Shown: positions 33,457-42,112 of the stretch, piece by piece
How positions within the stretch are numbered: position 1 is the first letter of the stretch
Layout: each line of letters starts with the position of its first letter
Assembly: GCF_947495995.1 (NCBI RefSeq)
Contig: NZ_CANMAX010000002.1
Coordinates: forward strand, 682,001 to 746,000
Reading direction: 5' to 3'
Length of the DNA: 64,000 bases
Origin: an uncultured Tenacibaculum sp.
GTDB lineage: Bacteria > Bacteroidota > Bacteroidia > Flavobacteriales > Flavobacteriaceae
The notes under the pieces: model-generated
Seen by the model: the letters and a program-made list of their open reading frames with translations, nothing else
Database searches by the model: none
Told to the model about the DNA's origin: nothing
Position numbers and translations under genes: made by a program

Positions 33457-35673
33457 ATGAAGTACACGGCAACTGTAGAGGAAGAAAATAAAGAAATAGC
33501 AAATCGTTACAAAGATTTGCTAAAAGGGACCTATCAAACCTTATCTGAGGACGACAAAAAGTTAATTCGTAAAGCTTTTGAAGTAGCTGTAGAAGCGCAT
33601 TCTAATCAGAGAAGAAAATCTGGTGAACCCTACATATTCCATCCTATTGCGGTTGCAAAAATTGTGGCTTACGAAATTGGTCTGGGTGCTACATCTATTG
33701 CTGCTGCACTATTACATGATGTTGTAGAAGACACACACTACACTGTAGAAGACATGGAGCAACTTTTTGGAGAAACCGTTGCTCGAATAGTAAGTGGATT
33801 AACCAAAATATCTAGGTTAAAACAAGATCAAGATTATTCTATACAAGCTGAAAACTTCAGGAAAATGCTATTAACGTTACACGACGATGTACGTGTAATA
33901 TTAATAAAAATAGCAGATCGTTTACATAACATGCAAACGATGGATGCTATGCCTCCGCATAAACAGGTAAAAATAGCTTCAGAAACATTATACATTTATG
34001 CACCTTTAGCACACAGATTAGGGCTGTATAACATAAAAACTGAATTAGAAGATTTAGGATTAAAATATACTGAACCTGAAGTTTATAATGATATTCTTCT
34101 TAAAATTAAAGAGAGTAAAGAAGAACAACAGAAATACATTGACCTTTTTAATTCTAAAATTAGAGAAGCTTTAGATCGAGAAGGTTTTAAATATGAAATC
34201 AAAGGACGATTTAAGTCTATTTTTTCTATCCGTAGAAAAATGCGTAAACAAAATGTGTCTTTTGATGAGGTATATGACAAATTTGCGATTAGAATTATAT
34301 ACACTCCTCCTTCTAATGATGAAAAATTCGATGCTTGGAAAATATATTCTATCGTTACCGATTTTTACAAACCAAACCCTGCACGTTTAAGGGATTGGAT
34401 TTCTCAACCTAAATCTACTGGTTACGAAGCTTTACATATTACAGTAGTTGGACCAGAAGCCAAATGGGTAGAAGTTCAAATTCGTTCACAAAGAATGGAT
34501 GAAATTGCAGAAAAAGGTTATGCTGCTCACTTTAAATATAAACAAGGTAGTGTAAGTGAAAACGGACTTGAAGGTTGGTTAAACAGACTTAAAGAAACTT
34601 TAGAAAATAATACTCTAAATGCGGTAGATTTTGTTGAAGATTTCAAACTTAATTTATACGCAAAAGAAATTTATGTCTTTACTCCTAAAGGAGATTTAAA
34701 ATCTTTACCTAAAGGAGCTTCTGCCTTAGATTTTGCATTTGCAATTCATACAGATGTTGGTTTAAAGTGTAGAGGAGCCAAAGTAAATGGGAAACTTGTT
34801 CCTCTTAGTTATGAATTAAAGAGTGGTGATCAAGTAGATATTTTAACTTCTGCTTCAAATAAACCGAATTCTCGTTGGTTAGATTTTGTGATGACGGCAA
34901 GAGCCAGAACCAAAATTAAATCTGCCTTAAAAGCTGATGAGAAGAAGATTGCTGAAGAAGGTAAAGCAATTCTAACTAGAAAATTAAGACATCTTAAAAT
35001 TAATTATGATGAGAAATTAGTTCATGAAATTGCTAGTTTCTTCAATTTACAAACAAGTTTCGATCTTTTCTATCGAATTGGTAACGGTGCTATTGATAAT
35101 TCTCAATTAAAAGAATTTGTTGCGCAACGTTCTAGTCCGATTATGAGTTTCTTAAAAAATCCATTTAAGAGAAACGCACACAAGAATGTAACAGACAACG
35201 AAGAGGTTACTGACAAATACGATGCTTTAGTTTTCGGACAAGATGAAGAAAAACTAGAATATTCATTATCTGTTTGTTGTAAGCCGATTCCTGGAGATGC
35301 TGTTTTTGGTTTTGTTACCATTAATGATGGAATTAAAGTTCATAAAAACAACTGTCCGAATGCCATTTCTTTACAGTCGAATTTTGCCTATCGTATTATT
35401 AAAGCTAAATGGATAGACTCTACGAAACAAGAGTTTTCTGCTATTTTAAAAATTAGTGGTGTTGATAATAAAGGAATTGTAAATAACATTACTCGTATTA
35501 TTTCTAATAATATGAATGTATATATTAACAGTATTAATATCTCTGGAAATGCTGGGATTTTTGAAGGTAAAATATCACTTACTGTCAAGAATAGAAACCA
35601 GTTAACTAAGCTTATTAATAACATTAAAAAAGTAGATGGAGTTCAAAAAGTAACTCGTGTTAATACTTTGTAA
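33457..35673 (+). CDS. Bifunctional (p)ppGpp synthetase/hydrolase, RelA/SpoT family
   Basis: At 738 aa the protein has the full long-RSH architecture. The HD hydrolase domain (about 45-195) shows LLHDVVEDTHYT (His87, Asp88) and IKIADRLHNMQT. The synthetase domain (about 235-350) shows DWISQPKSTGYEALHITVVG and WVEVQIRSQRMDEIAEKGYA. A TGS domain (about 400-460, EIYVFTPKGDLKSLPKGASA), a zinc-finger/helical region with SVCCKPIPGD, and a C-terminal ACT domain follow. It makes and degrades the stringent-response alarmone. The intact HD residues argue for both activities. The upstream intergenic region has no exact TAnnTTTG element. A Fur-family gene and purA follow on the same strand. Confidence 0.96.
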   Translation: MKYTATVEEENKEIANRYKDLLKGTYQTLSEDDKKLIRKAFEVAVEAHSNQRRKSGEPYIFHPIAVAKIVAYEIGLGATSIAAALLHDVVEDTHYTVEDMEQLFGETVARIVSGLTKISRLKQDQDYSIQAENFRKMLLTLHDDVRVILIKIADRLHNMQTMDAMPPHKQVKIASETLYIYAPLAHRLGLYNIKTELEDLGLKYTEPEVYNDILLKIKESKEEQQKYIDLFNSKIREALDREGFKYEIKGRFKSIFSIRRKMRKQNVSFDEVYDKFAIRIIYTPPSNDEKFDAWKIYSIVTDFYKPNPARLRDWISQPKSTGYEALHITVVGPEAKWVEVQIRSQRMDEIAEKGYAAHFKYKQGSVSENGLEGWLNRLKETLENNTLNAVDFVEDFKLNLYAKEIYVFTPKGDLKSLPKGASALDFAFAIHTDVGLKCRGAKVNGKLVPLSYELKSGDQVDILTSASNKPNSRWLDFVMTARARTKIKSALKADEKKIAEEGKAILTRKLRHLKINYDEKLVHEIASFFNLQTSFDLFYRIGNGAIDNSQLKEFVAQRSSPIMSFLKNPFKRNAHKNVTDNEEVTDKYDALVFGQDEEKLEYSLSVCCKPIPGDAVFGFVTINDGIKVHKNNCPNAISLQSNFAYRIIKAKWIDSTKQEFSAILKISGVDNKGIVNNITRIISNNMNVYINSINISGNAGIFEGKISLTVKNRNQLTKLINNIKKVDGVQKVTRVNTL

Positions 35674-35716
35674 ATATATTCCTTACGCCTGCACTTTTTT
35701 TATCAAGAAATAAACG

Positions 35717-35724
35717 TAAATTTG
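35717..35724 (+). promoter_or_regulatory. -7 element for the Fur-family gene
   Basis: TAAATTTG matches TAnnTTTG exactly; a T-run at 35694-35701 occupies the -33 region. The leader would be about 20 nt, and the transcript probably includes purA. Confidence 0.5.
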
Positions 35725-35747
35725 TCTTTTGGTAAAATTCTAGATAT

Positions 35748-36197
35748 ATGAGTAGCACGGCTGAAAATCAAGAAATCGTAAAAAAAGTATTTACTTCTTT
35801 TTTAGAAGAAAACAAACACCGTAAAACACCGGAGCGTTACGCTATTTTACAAGAAATTTATGATGCCGACGAGCATTTTGATATAGAATCTTTGTATATC
35901 AAAATGAAGAATAAAAACTATCGTGTGAGTAGAGCAACGCTATACAACACAATGGATCTTCTTTTAGATTGTGGTTTAGTTCGTAAACATCAATTCGATG
36001 GACAATCTATGGCACGATATGAAAAAAGTTACTTCGATAAAAATCACGATCACGTAATTTTAACCGATACAGGTGAAGTAAAAGAATTCTGTGATCCAAG
36101 AATCCAAATTATAAAACAAACTATTGAAGAGGTTTTTGATATTGATATTCATAACCACTCTTTATACTTCTACGGAACTAAGAAAAAACCGAATTAA
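35748..36197 (+). CDS. Fur-family metal-responsive regulator
   Basis: A 149-aa regulator with the winged-helix domain at about 10-85 ([58 protein letters not shown]) and a dimerisation/metal domain after it ([20 protein letters not shown]). His residues in DHVILTD and the late [13 protein letters not shown] fit the regulatory metal site. The structural CxxC zinc pairs found in many Fur proteins are absent: only two Cys are seen, as in several Bacteroidota members. Whether it senses Fe, Zn or peroxide cannot be decided. It is 32 bp upstream of purA and downstream of rel. Confidence 0.92.
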   Translation: MSSTAENQEIVKKVFTSFLEENKHRKTPERYAILQEIYDADEHFDIESLYIKMKNKNYRVSRATLYNTMDLLLDCGLVRKHQFDGQSMARYEKSYFDKNHDHVILTDTGEVKEFCDPRIQIIKQTIEEVFDIDIHNHSLYFYGTKKKPN

Positions 36198-36229
36198 ACT
36201 TTAAATACACATAACAACACACAAATATA

Positions 36230-37501
36230 ATGGCAGTAGATTTATTACTAGGCTTGCAATGGGGAGATGAAGGAAAGGGTAAAATCGTTGACGTTCTTAC
36301 TCAAAACTACGACATCATCGCTCGTTTTCAAGGTGGCCCAAATGCCGGTCATACACTAGTTTTCGACGGAAATAAGTATGTTTTACATACTATTCCTTCA
36401 GGTATATTCCACAAAACAGCTTTAAATGTAGTTGGTAACGGAGTAGTTATTGATCCTGTAATTTTTAAAAAGGAATTAGAAAACTTAGATAATCATAACA
36501 TCGATTATGCTAAAAAGCTTTTAATTTCTAGAAAAGCACATTTAATTTTACCAACGCATAGATTACTAGACGCAGCTTCTGAAACTTCTAAAGGAAAAGC
36601 AAAAATCGGTTCTACATTAAAAGGAATTGGTCCAACTTACATGGACAAAACTGGTAGAAACGGTATGCGTGTAGGTGATTTAGAATTAGATAACTGGAAA
36701 GAAAAGTATCAAGCATTAACTGAAAAACATATTAAAATGCTTAATTTCTTTGATGTTGATATTCAGTACGATCTTGATGAATTAGAACAAGAGTTCTGTG
36801 AAGGAATTGAGAAATTAAAAACATTACAATTCATTGATTCTGAAGCTTTCATCAACAATGCAATTAAAGAAGGTAAAAAGATTTTAGCTGAAGGAGCTCA
36901 AGGATCTTTATTAGATATCGACTTTGGAACATATCCATTTGTAACTTCAAGTAATACTACAGCTGCTGGTGCTTGTACTGGTTTAGGAGTTGCTCCTAAC
37001 CGTATTAAAGAAGTTTTCGGAATTTTTAAAGCATACACAACGAGAGTTGGTTCTGGACCATTCCCTACTGAGTTATTTGACGAAGTTGGAGAAACTATGG
37101 GAAGAATTGGTCACGAATTTGGTGCTACAACTGGTAGACCAAGACGTTGTGGTTGGTTAGATTTAGTAGCTTTAAAATATGCTGTTGAAGTAAACGGAGT
37201 TACTCAATTAATGATGATGAAAGGTGATGTACTTTCTGGTTTCGATACTTTAAAAGTTTGTACTGCTTACAAATACAAAGGAGAAGAAATTACTCACTTA
37301 CCATATAATATTGAACCTGAAAATGTAGAGCCAATTTACTCTGAATTTAAAGGTTGGGAAGCTGATTTAACTGGAATGACTGACAAAGAGTCGATGCCAG
37401 AAAACTTAGTTAATTACATCGATTTTATAGAGAAAGAAACTGGTGTACCGATTAAGATTGTATCAGTAGGTCCAGATAGAAAACAAACTATCGTAAGATA
37501 A
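36230..37501 (+). CDS. purA: Adenylosuccinate synthetase
   Basis: A 423-aa enzyme that joins IMP and aspartate using GTP, the first committed step of AMP synthesis. The N-terminal signature LLGLQWGDEGKGKIVDVL holds the catalytic Asp and P-loop; NAGHTLVF gives the catalytic His, GIGPTYMDKTGRNGMRVGDL the IMP site, and ATTGRPRRCGWLD and the C-terminal SVGPDRKQTI complete the active site. Length is normal. It lies 32 bp after the Fur-family gene and is followed by a strong terminator. Confidence 0.97.
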   Translation: MAVDLLLGLQWGDEGKGKIVDVLTQNYDIIARFQGGPNAGHTLVFDGNKYVLHTIPSGIFHKTALNVVGNGVVIDPVIFKKELENLDNHNIDYAKKLLISRKAHLILPTHRLLDAASETSKGKAKIGSTLKGIGPTYMDKTGRNGMRVGDLELDNWKEKYQALTEKHIKMLNFFDVDIQYDLDELEQEFCEGIEKLKTLQFIDSEAFINNAIKEGKKILAEGAQGSLLDIDFGTYPFVTSSNTTAAGACTGLGVAPNRIKEVFGIFKAYTTRVGSGPFPTELFDEVGETMGRIGHEFGATTGRPRRCGWLDLVALKYAVEVNGVTQLMMMKGDVLSGFDTLKVCTAYKYKGEEITHLPYNIEPENVEPIYSEFKGWEADLTGMTDKESMPENLVNYIDFIEKETGVPIKIVSVGPDRKQTIVR

Positions 37502-37506
37502 TTCAT

Positions 37507-37537
37507 AAAAAAAGAGTTCTGAAAAGAACTCTTTTTT
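37507..37537. terminator. Bidirectional terminator between purA and the decarboxylase gene
   Basis: AGAGTTCT (37513-37520) pairs with AGAACTCT (37525-37532) around loop GAAA, with A- and T-runs extending the stem. Confidence 0.9.
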
Positions 37538-37542
37538 ATTTG

Positions 37543-38970
37543 TTATAATTTTATTTCGTTTGCATAACCTTCACATTGATGTAATGTTTCTAAAACATCA
37601 TCTAAAGTAGTTCTTGGATTAATTAAACACATACGTAAAACTACTTGTTTATTTAGAACAGTCGTTACAAAAACAGCTTCACGAGAATCCATAACTTTTT
37701 TAGAAATCTGCTGATTGATTTTATCAATTTCTTCTTCAGAATATTGCTTATCAATCGGATTATATCTAAAATTAATCACAGCCAAGGTAGCAGGAGAAAC
37801 AACTTCCCATACCCTACTCTTTCGTAAATAATCTTCAGCTTGTTCGGTTAAATCAATATTATATGTAATTGCTTTTCGAAATGCTTCTAAACCATAAGTT
37901 TTAATAGACATGTAGAATTTTAAAGCACGTAAACGTCTAGTTAATTGAACTCCGTAATCATAAAAATTAATTTCAGATTCGTTTCCTTCAATATCTCTTA
38001 AATACTCAGGTTTTTCACTAAAAGTACTACTTAACCAAGAAGCATCTTTTACTAACAAACAACCAATTTCATAGGGTTGAAAAAACCATTTATGAGGATC
38101 TACAGTAAGAGAATCAGCTCTTTCTATTCCTCTTAACATCCTTTTTCCTTTCTTTGATAAAATAGCAGCTCCACCATAAGCTCCATCAACATGCATCCAA
38201 ATATTTTCAGCTTCACAGATATCTGCAATTTCATCTAAAGGATCAACAGTACCAGTGTTCGTAGTTCCAGCATTTGCAATAAAACAAAACGGTTGTAAAC
38301 CTTCTAGCTTATCTTTTGCTATAGCATTCTTTAATTTATTTACTCCTAATCGGAATTCAAAATCAGTAGGAATAATACGAATTTGCTCCTTTTTAAAACC
38401 TAATACACGTATTGCTTTAATATTTGAAGAATGTGCTTGATCTGAAAGATAAATTACTGCTTTTGAGAAATCGTCTCCACATTTTCTTCTTCTTGCTGTT
38501 ACTAAAGCTGTTAAATTAGCCATAGAACCACCACTTGTAAAAATTCCTCCACCTTTTTTAACTGGAAAGTCATACATTTTTAATAACCAGTTAATTGTTA
38601 CAATTTCTAACTCTGCAGCTGCTGAAGAAACTAACCATCCTCCAGAGAAAATGTTAAAACCTGTAGCCAAAGAATCTGACATTGTACTAATAAAGTTACT
38701 CGGTCCAGGTACAAACGAGTAAAATTTTGGGTGTGATGCAATTGTACTATTTGGCACAACATTTTGCATAACAAAATCTAATATTTCATTAGCATCAGTA
38801 GGATTTTCTGGTGCTTCTTGTAAAAAAATATCATCCAGTTCTTTACGGTTTTTAAATTCCGGAACTGGTTTCTTATCATTCATGCTGTCCCAATGTTCAG
38901 CAATTAAATCCACTATTTTATATCCATAAGACTTCATCTCTTCTAAAGATAGATCGAAGTAGTTTTCCAT
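37543..38970 (-). CDS. Group II PLP-dependent amino-acid decarboxylase
   Basis: From ATG 38970 the product is 475 aa; the upstream TTG at 38994 lies within the -7 element and is rejected. It is a fold-type I group II decarboxylase: FVPGPSNFISTMSDSLATGF, GGIFTSGGSMANLTALVTAR, IANAGTTNTGTVDPL, WMHVDGAYGGA and the PLP-lysine motif DPHKWFFQPYEIG. Relatives decarboxylate aromatic amino acids, glutamate or 2,4-diaminobutyrate. The substrate cannot be fixed by eye; overall appearance is closest to aromatic-L-amino-acid decarboxylases. It is divergent from the OstA-like gene. Confidence 0.9.
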   Translation of the reverse strand: MENYFDLSLEEMKSYGYKIVDLIAEHWDSMNDKKPVPEFKNRKELDDIFLQEAPENPTDANEILDFVMQNVVPNSTIASHPKFYSFVPGPSNFISTMSDSLATGFNIFSGGWLVSSAAAELEIVTINWLLKMYDFPVKKGGGIFTSGGSMANLTALVTARRRKCGDDFSKAVIYLSDQAHSSNIKAIRVLGFKKEQIRIIPTDFEFRLGVNKLKNAIAKDKLEGLQPFCFIANAGTTNTGTVDPLDEIADICEAENIWMHVDGAYGGAAILSKKGKRMLRGIERADSLTVDPHKWFFQPYEIGCLLVKDASWLSSTFSEKPEYLRDIEGNESEINFYDYGVQLTRRLRALKFYMSIKTYGLEAFRKAITYNIDLTEQAEDYLRKSRVWEVVSPATLAVINFRYNPIDKQYSEEEIDKINQQISKKVMDSREAVFVTTVLNKQVVLRMCLINPRTTLDDVLETLHQCEGYANEIKL

Positions 38971-38991
38971 GTTTATTGTTAAAGTTTTTTG

Positions 38992-38999
38992 CAAAATTA
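38992..38999 (-). promoter_or_regulatory. -7 element for the decarboxylase gene
   Basis: Reads TAATTTTG on the minus strand. It places the transcription start near 38988, which rules out the TTG at 38994 as a start codon. Confidence 0.5.
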
Positions 39000-39077
39000 G
39001 ACTTCTTTTAACGAATAGAAATAGGATTTCAAACTAATTTTATAACATCATTTAGAAATTTGGCATGTTCTTTTCTT

Positions 39078-39085
39078 TATTTTTG
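39078..39085 (+). promoter_or_regulatory. -7 element for the OstA-like gene
   Basis: TATTTTTG matches TAnnTTTG; TTTG occurs at 39059-39062 but with a short 15-nt spacer. The leader would be about 15 nt before the TTG start at 39105. Confidence 0.45.
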
Positions 39086-39104
39086 TGCATTAAATTGAAA
39101 AATT

Positions 39105-40739
39105 TTGAAAAGAATACTTCTTTTTATTTTAATATTACTTACGTTAAACGTAGCCTCACAAAACAAGAAGATTAGAATTTTATCTTCTAAAATTTCAACT
39201 TTTGATGAAAAAAGATGGCCTGGTGCTACCATTTTAATTGGTAATGTTAAAGTAGCACATGAAGGTGCAACGCTAGATTGTAAACGAGCTCTTTTATATA
39301 GAGAACAAAATATTTTTAAAGCCATCGGTGAAGTTGTTATCGAACAAGGCGATAGTATCATTCAGTATTCAGACTTTGCTAATTATGATGCAAATACTAA
39401 GATTGCAAAATCTTGGGGAAATGTTGAAGTGAATGATAAGGAAATGAAACTTACAACAGATACCTTATACTTCGATAGAACAGAACAAAAATTATTCTAT
39501 CCTGCTAAAGGTACAATCAGAGATAAGAAAAATACTTTAAAAAGTGATAGAGGAACTTATTATCTTGAAAACAAAAAGTTTACTGCGCAAACACAAGTTA
39601 ATGTTGTTAATCCTGATAATGAATTAAATTCTGATCATTTAGATTATTACACAAATACAAACTTGGCTTATGTATACGGACCTTCAACTATTTTTAACTT
39701 TAAGGATAGTACCAAAGTATACGCCGAAAAAGGATTCTTCGATACCAATACCGATATTTCCTACTTTGTAAAAAATGCAAAACTCTTTTTAAAAGACAGA
39801 ACTGTTGCTGCAGACAGTCTATATTATGATAAAAGAAAAGGATTTGCTTCTGCCAATAACAGAATAAAAATTATAGACACCGTTCAAAAAATGGTGATTA
39901 AAGGAAATTATGCTGAAATTTTCGAGTTGAAAGACTCTATGTTTATTGTTAAAAAACCTGTAGCTATTTCTATCATGGAAAAAGATTCACTTTACATGCA
40001 TGGTGATACCATATTAGTTACTGGAAAAAAAGACAATCGAGTTGTGCGAACTTTTCATCATGTAAAGATTTTCAAAACAAATCTTCAAGGAAAATGTGAT
40101 TCCATACATTCAAATCAAGCAATTGGATTAACACGAATGTTTAAAAATCCTATTCTATGGTCAGGAAAAAGTCAAATCACTGGAGATAGTATTCAATTTA
40201 CAACACATAAAGAAACTAATAAATTAGATTCGTTACGTGTTCTTCAGAATGCATTTGTAATTGAAAATGACTCATTAGATCCTAGAAATTTCAATCAAAT
40301 TAAAGGACGTGATATTTTCGGGAAATTTGAAGACAATGATTTACGTGTTTTGTTAGTAAAAGGTAACGCTGAATCTTTATACTATAATAGAAATGAAGAA
40401 ACATTTAAACTCGAAACTATTACTAAAGAGATAGCTAGTGATATTGAATTTTTGCTTGAAAATAATGAAGTAATTCAAACAAAATATTTTAAAAAATCTG
40501 AAGGAAAAACTTATCCTCCATCCGACTTTCCAAAGGAAGAAGCTAAATTCTCTGGATTTCTATGGCGTGAAGATGAACAACCAAAAGTAATGGAAGACAT
40601 TTTTAAGAGAGATAAAACTATTACTAAAGCTTCACCGACGAAGGTAAAACCAAATCAAGAGGTAGAAAAAGCTAAAGCGCAGCTTTTAAAAGAAAATAAC
40701 AAACGTAAATTAGAACAAACAGAGGAAGAAGAAGAATGA
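39105..40739 (+). CDS. OstA/LptA-like organic solvent tolerance family protein
   Basis: A 544-aa exported protein with signal peptide MKRILLFILILLTLNVASQ. The rest is dominated by OstA-type beta-jellyroll repeats (GATILIGNVKVAHEGATLDC, FKAIGEVVIEQGDSIIQYSD, ASANNRIKIIDTVQKMVIKG). Proteins with this fold bind the lipid A part of LPS and form the periplasmic bridge (LptA, LptC, the LptD N-terminus). No LptD barrel is present, so it is a soluble multi-repeat version, and a role in LPS transport is plausible but inferred. The start is TTG at 39105: it is the only start codon in front of the signal peptide. The stop overlaps the next ATG by 4 nt. Confidence 0.87.
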   Translation: MKRILLFILILLTLNVASQNKKIRILSSKISTFDEKRWPGATILIGNVKVAHEGATLDCKRALLYREQNIFKAIGEVVIEQGDSIIQYSDFANYDANTKIAKSWGNVEVNDKEMKLTTDTLYFDRTEQKLFYPAKGTIRDKKNTLKSDRGTYYLENKKFTAQTQVNVVNPDNELNSDHLDYYTNTNLAYVYGPSTIFNFKDSTKVYAEKGFFDTNTDISYFVKNAKLFLKDRTVAADSLYYDKRKGFASANNRIKIIDTVQKMVIKGNYAEIFELKDSMFIVKKPVAISIMEKDSLYMHGDTILVTGKKDNRVVRTFHHVKIFKTNLQGKCDSIHSNQAIGLTRMFKNPILWSGKSQITGDSIQFTTHKETNKLDSLRVLQNAFVIENDSLDPRNFNQIKGRDIFGKFEDNDLRVLLVKGNAESLYYNRNEETFKLETITKEIASDIEFLLENNEVIQTKYFKKSEGKTYPPSDFPKEEAKFSGFLWREDEQPKVMEDIFKRDKTITKASPTKVKPNQEVEKAKAQLLKENNKRKLEQTEEEEE

Positions 40740-41932
40740 AAAAAGACTTCTTAACATATCAAGCACAAACTACTCCTCACCCACTAAGCATTGAAATTTC
40801 TCATGCATCTGGAAGTTACATTTATAGTAATGATAATAAAGCATACTTAGACTTTGTTGCTGGAGTTTCTGCAAATAGTGTTGGCCACAACAACCCTAAG
40901 ATTAATGAAGCTATAAAAACTCAGGTAGATCAATATACTCACGTAATGGTTTATGGTGAGTTTATACAAAAGCCTCAATTAGAACTTTGTAAAGCTTTAG
41001 CTAAAACTCTACCACCAAGTTTATCTTGTGTATATCTAGTAAATTCTGGTACAGAAGCTACTGAAGGAGCATTAAAACTTGCAAAACGTTTTACTGGTAG
41101 AACAGAAATTGTTGCTGCAAATAATGCTTATCATGGAAATACAGCTGGAGCAATGAGTGTATGTGGTGCAGAAGAACAAAACAGAGCTTTTCGTCCATTA
41201 GTTCCTGGTAGTAAGTTTATACAATTCAATAATGAAGATGATTTAGATAAGATTACAACAAAAACAGCTGGTGTAATTCTCGAGACAATTCAAGGTGGAG
41301 CTGGTTTTGTTGAACCTACTAATGATTTTCTACTCAAGGTAAAACAACGTTGTGAATCTGTTGGAGCTTTATTAATATTAGATGAAATACAAACTGGTGT
41401 AGGAAGAACTGGTAAATTTTGGGGATTCGAAAATTACAATGTAACTCCTGATATAATTATCACAGGAAAAGGTCTTGGTGGCGGAATGCCGATTGGGGCG
41501 TTTATTTCTTCTAAAGAAATTATGGATTGCTTGAAAGATCATCCTAAACTAGGACATATTACTACGTTTGGAGGTCATCCTGTAATTGCTGCTGCTGGAT
41601 TAGCAACTGTGAATGAAATTTTAGATACATCTTTACAAAAAGAAGCTTTACGAAAAGAACGATTGTTTCGTGATCATTTAAAACATCCTTTAGTAAAAGA
41701 AATAAGAGGAAAAGGATTAATGTTAGCACTAATAGTTGACCATCCTGAAATTGCAAATACCATAGTTTTAAACGCTTTAGAAAACGGGTTAATTCTATTT
41801 TGGCTTCTTTACGAAAAAAGAGCAGTTCGTATTACTCCACCGTTAACAATCTCAGATGATGAAATTATTAAGGGTTGTAAAATTTTAACAGAAATTTTAG
41901 ACAATATAAAAAAGTCTCCTACGTTTTATTAA
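40736..41932 (+). CDS. Class III PLP-dependent aminotransferase
   Basis: A 398-aa fold-type I aminotransferase of the acetylornithine/ornithine/4-aminobutyrate type. It shows DFVAGVSANSVGHNNPKI, CVYLVNSGTEATEGALKLAK, LILDEIQTGVGRTGKFWGFE (Asp and Gln contact PLP), and the Schiff-base lysine in IITGKGLGGGMPIGAF. Length fits. The amino donor or acceptor cannot be read from sequence and no arginine-biosynthesis genes are nearby, so argD is not claimed. The start overlaps the OstA-like stop by 4 nt, an odd pairing for translational coupling. A strong terminator follows. Confidence 0.92.
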   Translation: MKKDFLTYQAQTTPHPLSIEISHASGSYIYSNDNKAYLDFVAGVSANSVGHNNPKINEAIKTQVDQYTHVMVYGEFIQKPQLELCKALAKTLPPSLSCVYLVNSGTEATEGALKLAKRFTGRTEIVAANNAYHGNTAGAMSVCGAEEQNRAFRPLVPGSKFIQFNNEDDLDKITTKTAGVILETIQGGAGFVEPTNDFLLKVKQRCESVGALLILDEIQTGVGRTGKFWGFENYNVTPDIIITGKGLGGGMPIGAFISSKEIMDCLKDHPKLGHITTFGGHPVIAAAGLATVNEILDTSLQKEALRKERLFRDHLKHPLVKEIRGKGLMLALIVDHPEIANTIVLNALENGLILFWLLYEKRAVRITPPLTISDDEIIKGCKILTEILDNIKKSPTFY

Positions 41933-41969
41933 TACTTTATAGTTGATTGGGGATTTTATTAACTATTGA

Positions 41970-42007
41970 AATCGGTTAAGAGATTTTTCTTGGCCGATTT
42001 TTTTATA
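41970..42007 (+). terminator. Strong intrinsic terminator
   Basis: AATCGGTTAAGAG (41970-41982) pairs with CTTGGCCGATT-type sequence to 41999, giving a 13-bp stem including three G-U pairs and loop ATTT, followed by a T-run. Confidence 0.85.
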
Positions 42008-42059
42008 CATATGTTAAAAACCACTCGCTAAGACCAAGCAAATCAAGGGTAAACATTTT

Positions 42060-42089
42060 TTGTCTAAACAAGTTAATTTGTTTAATTTG
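42060..42089 (+). promoter_or_regulatory. Possible promoter for the acyl-CoA synthetase gene
   Basis: TTG (42060-42062), 19 nt and TTAATTTG (42082-42089) differ from TAnnTTTG at one position; a second TTAATTTG lies 9 bp upstream (42073-42080). Confidence 0.35.
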
Positions 42090-42112
42090 GAACACACAAA
42101 TTTTAGGTTTAT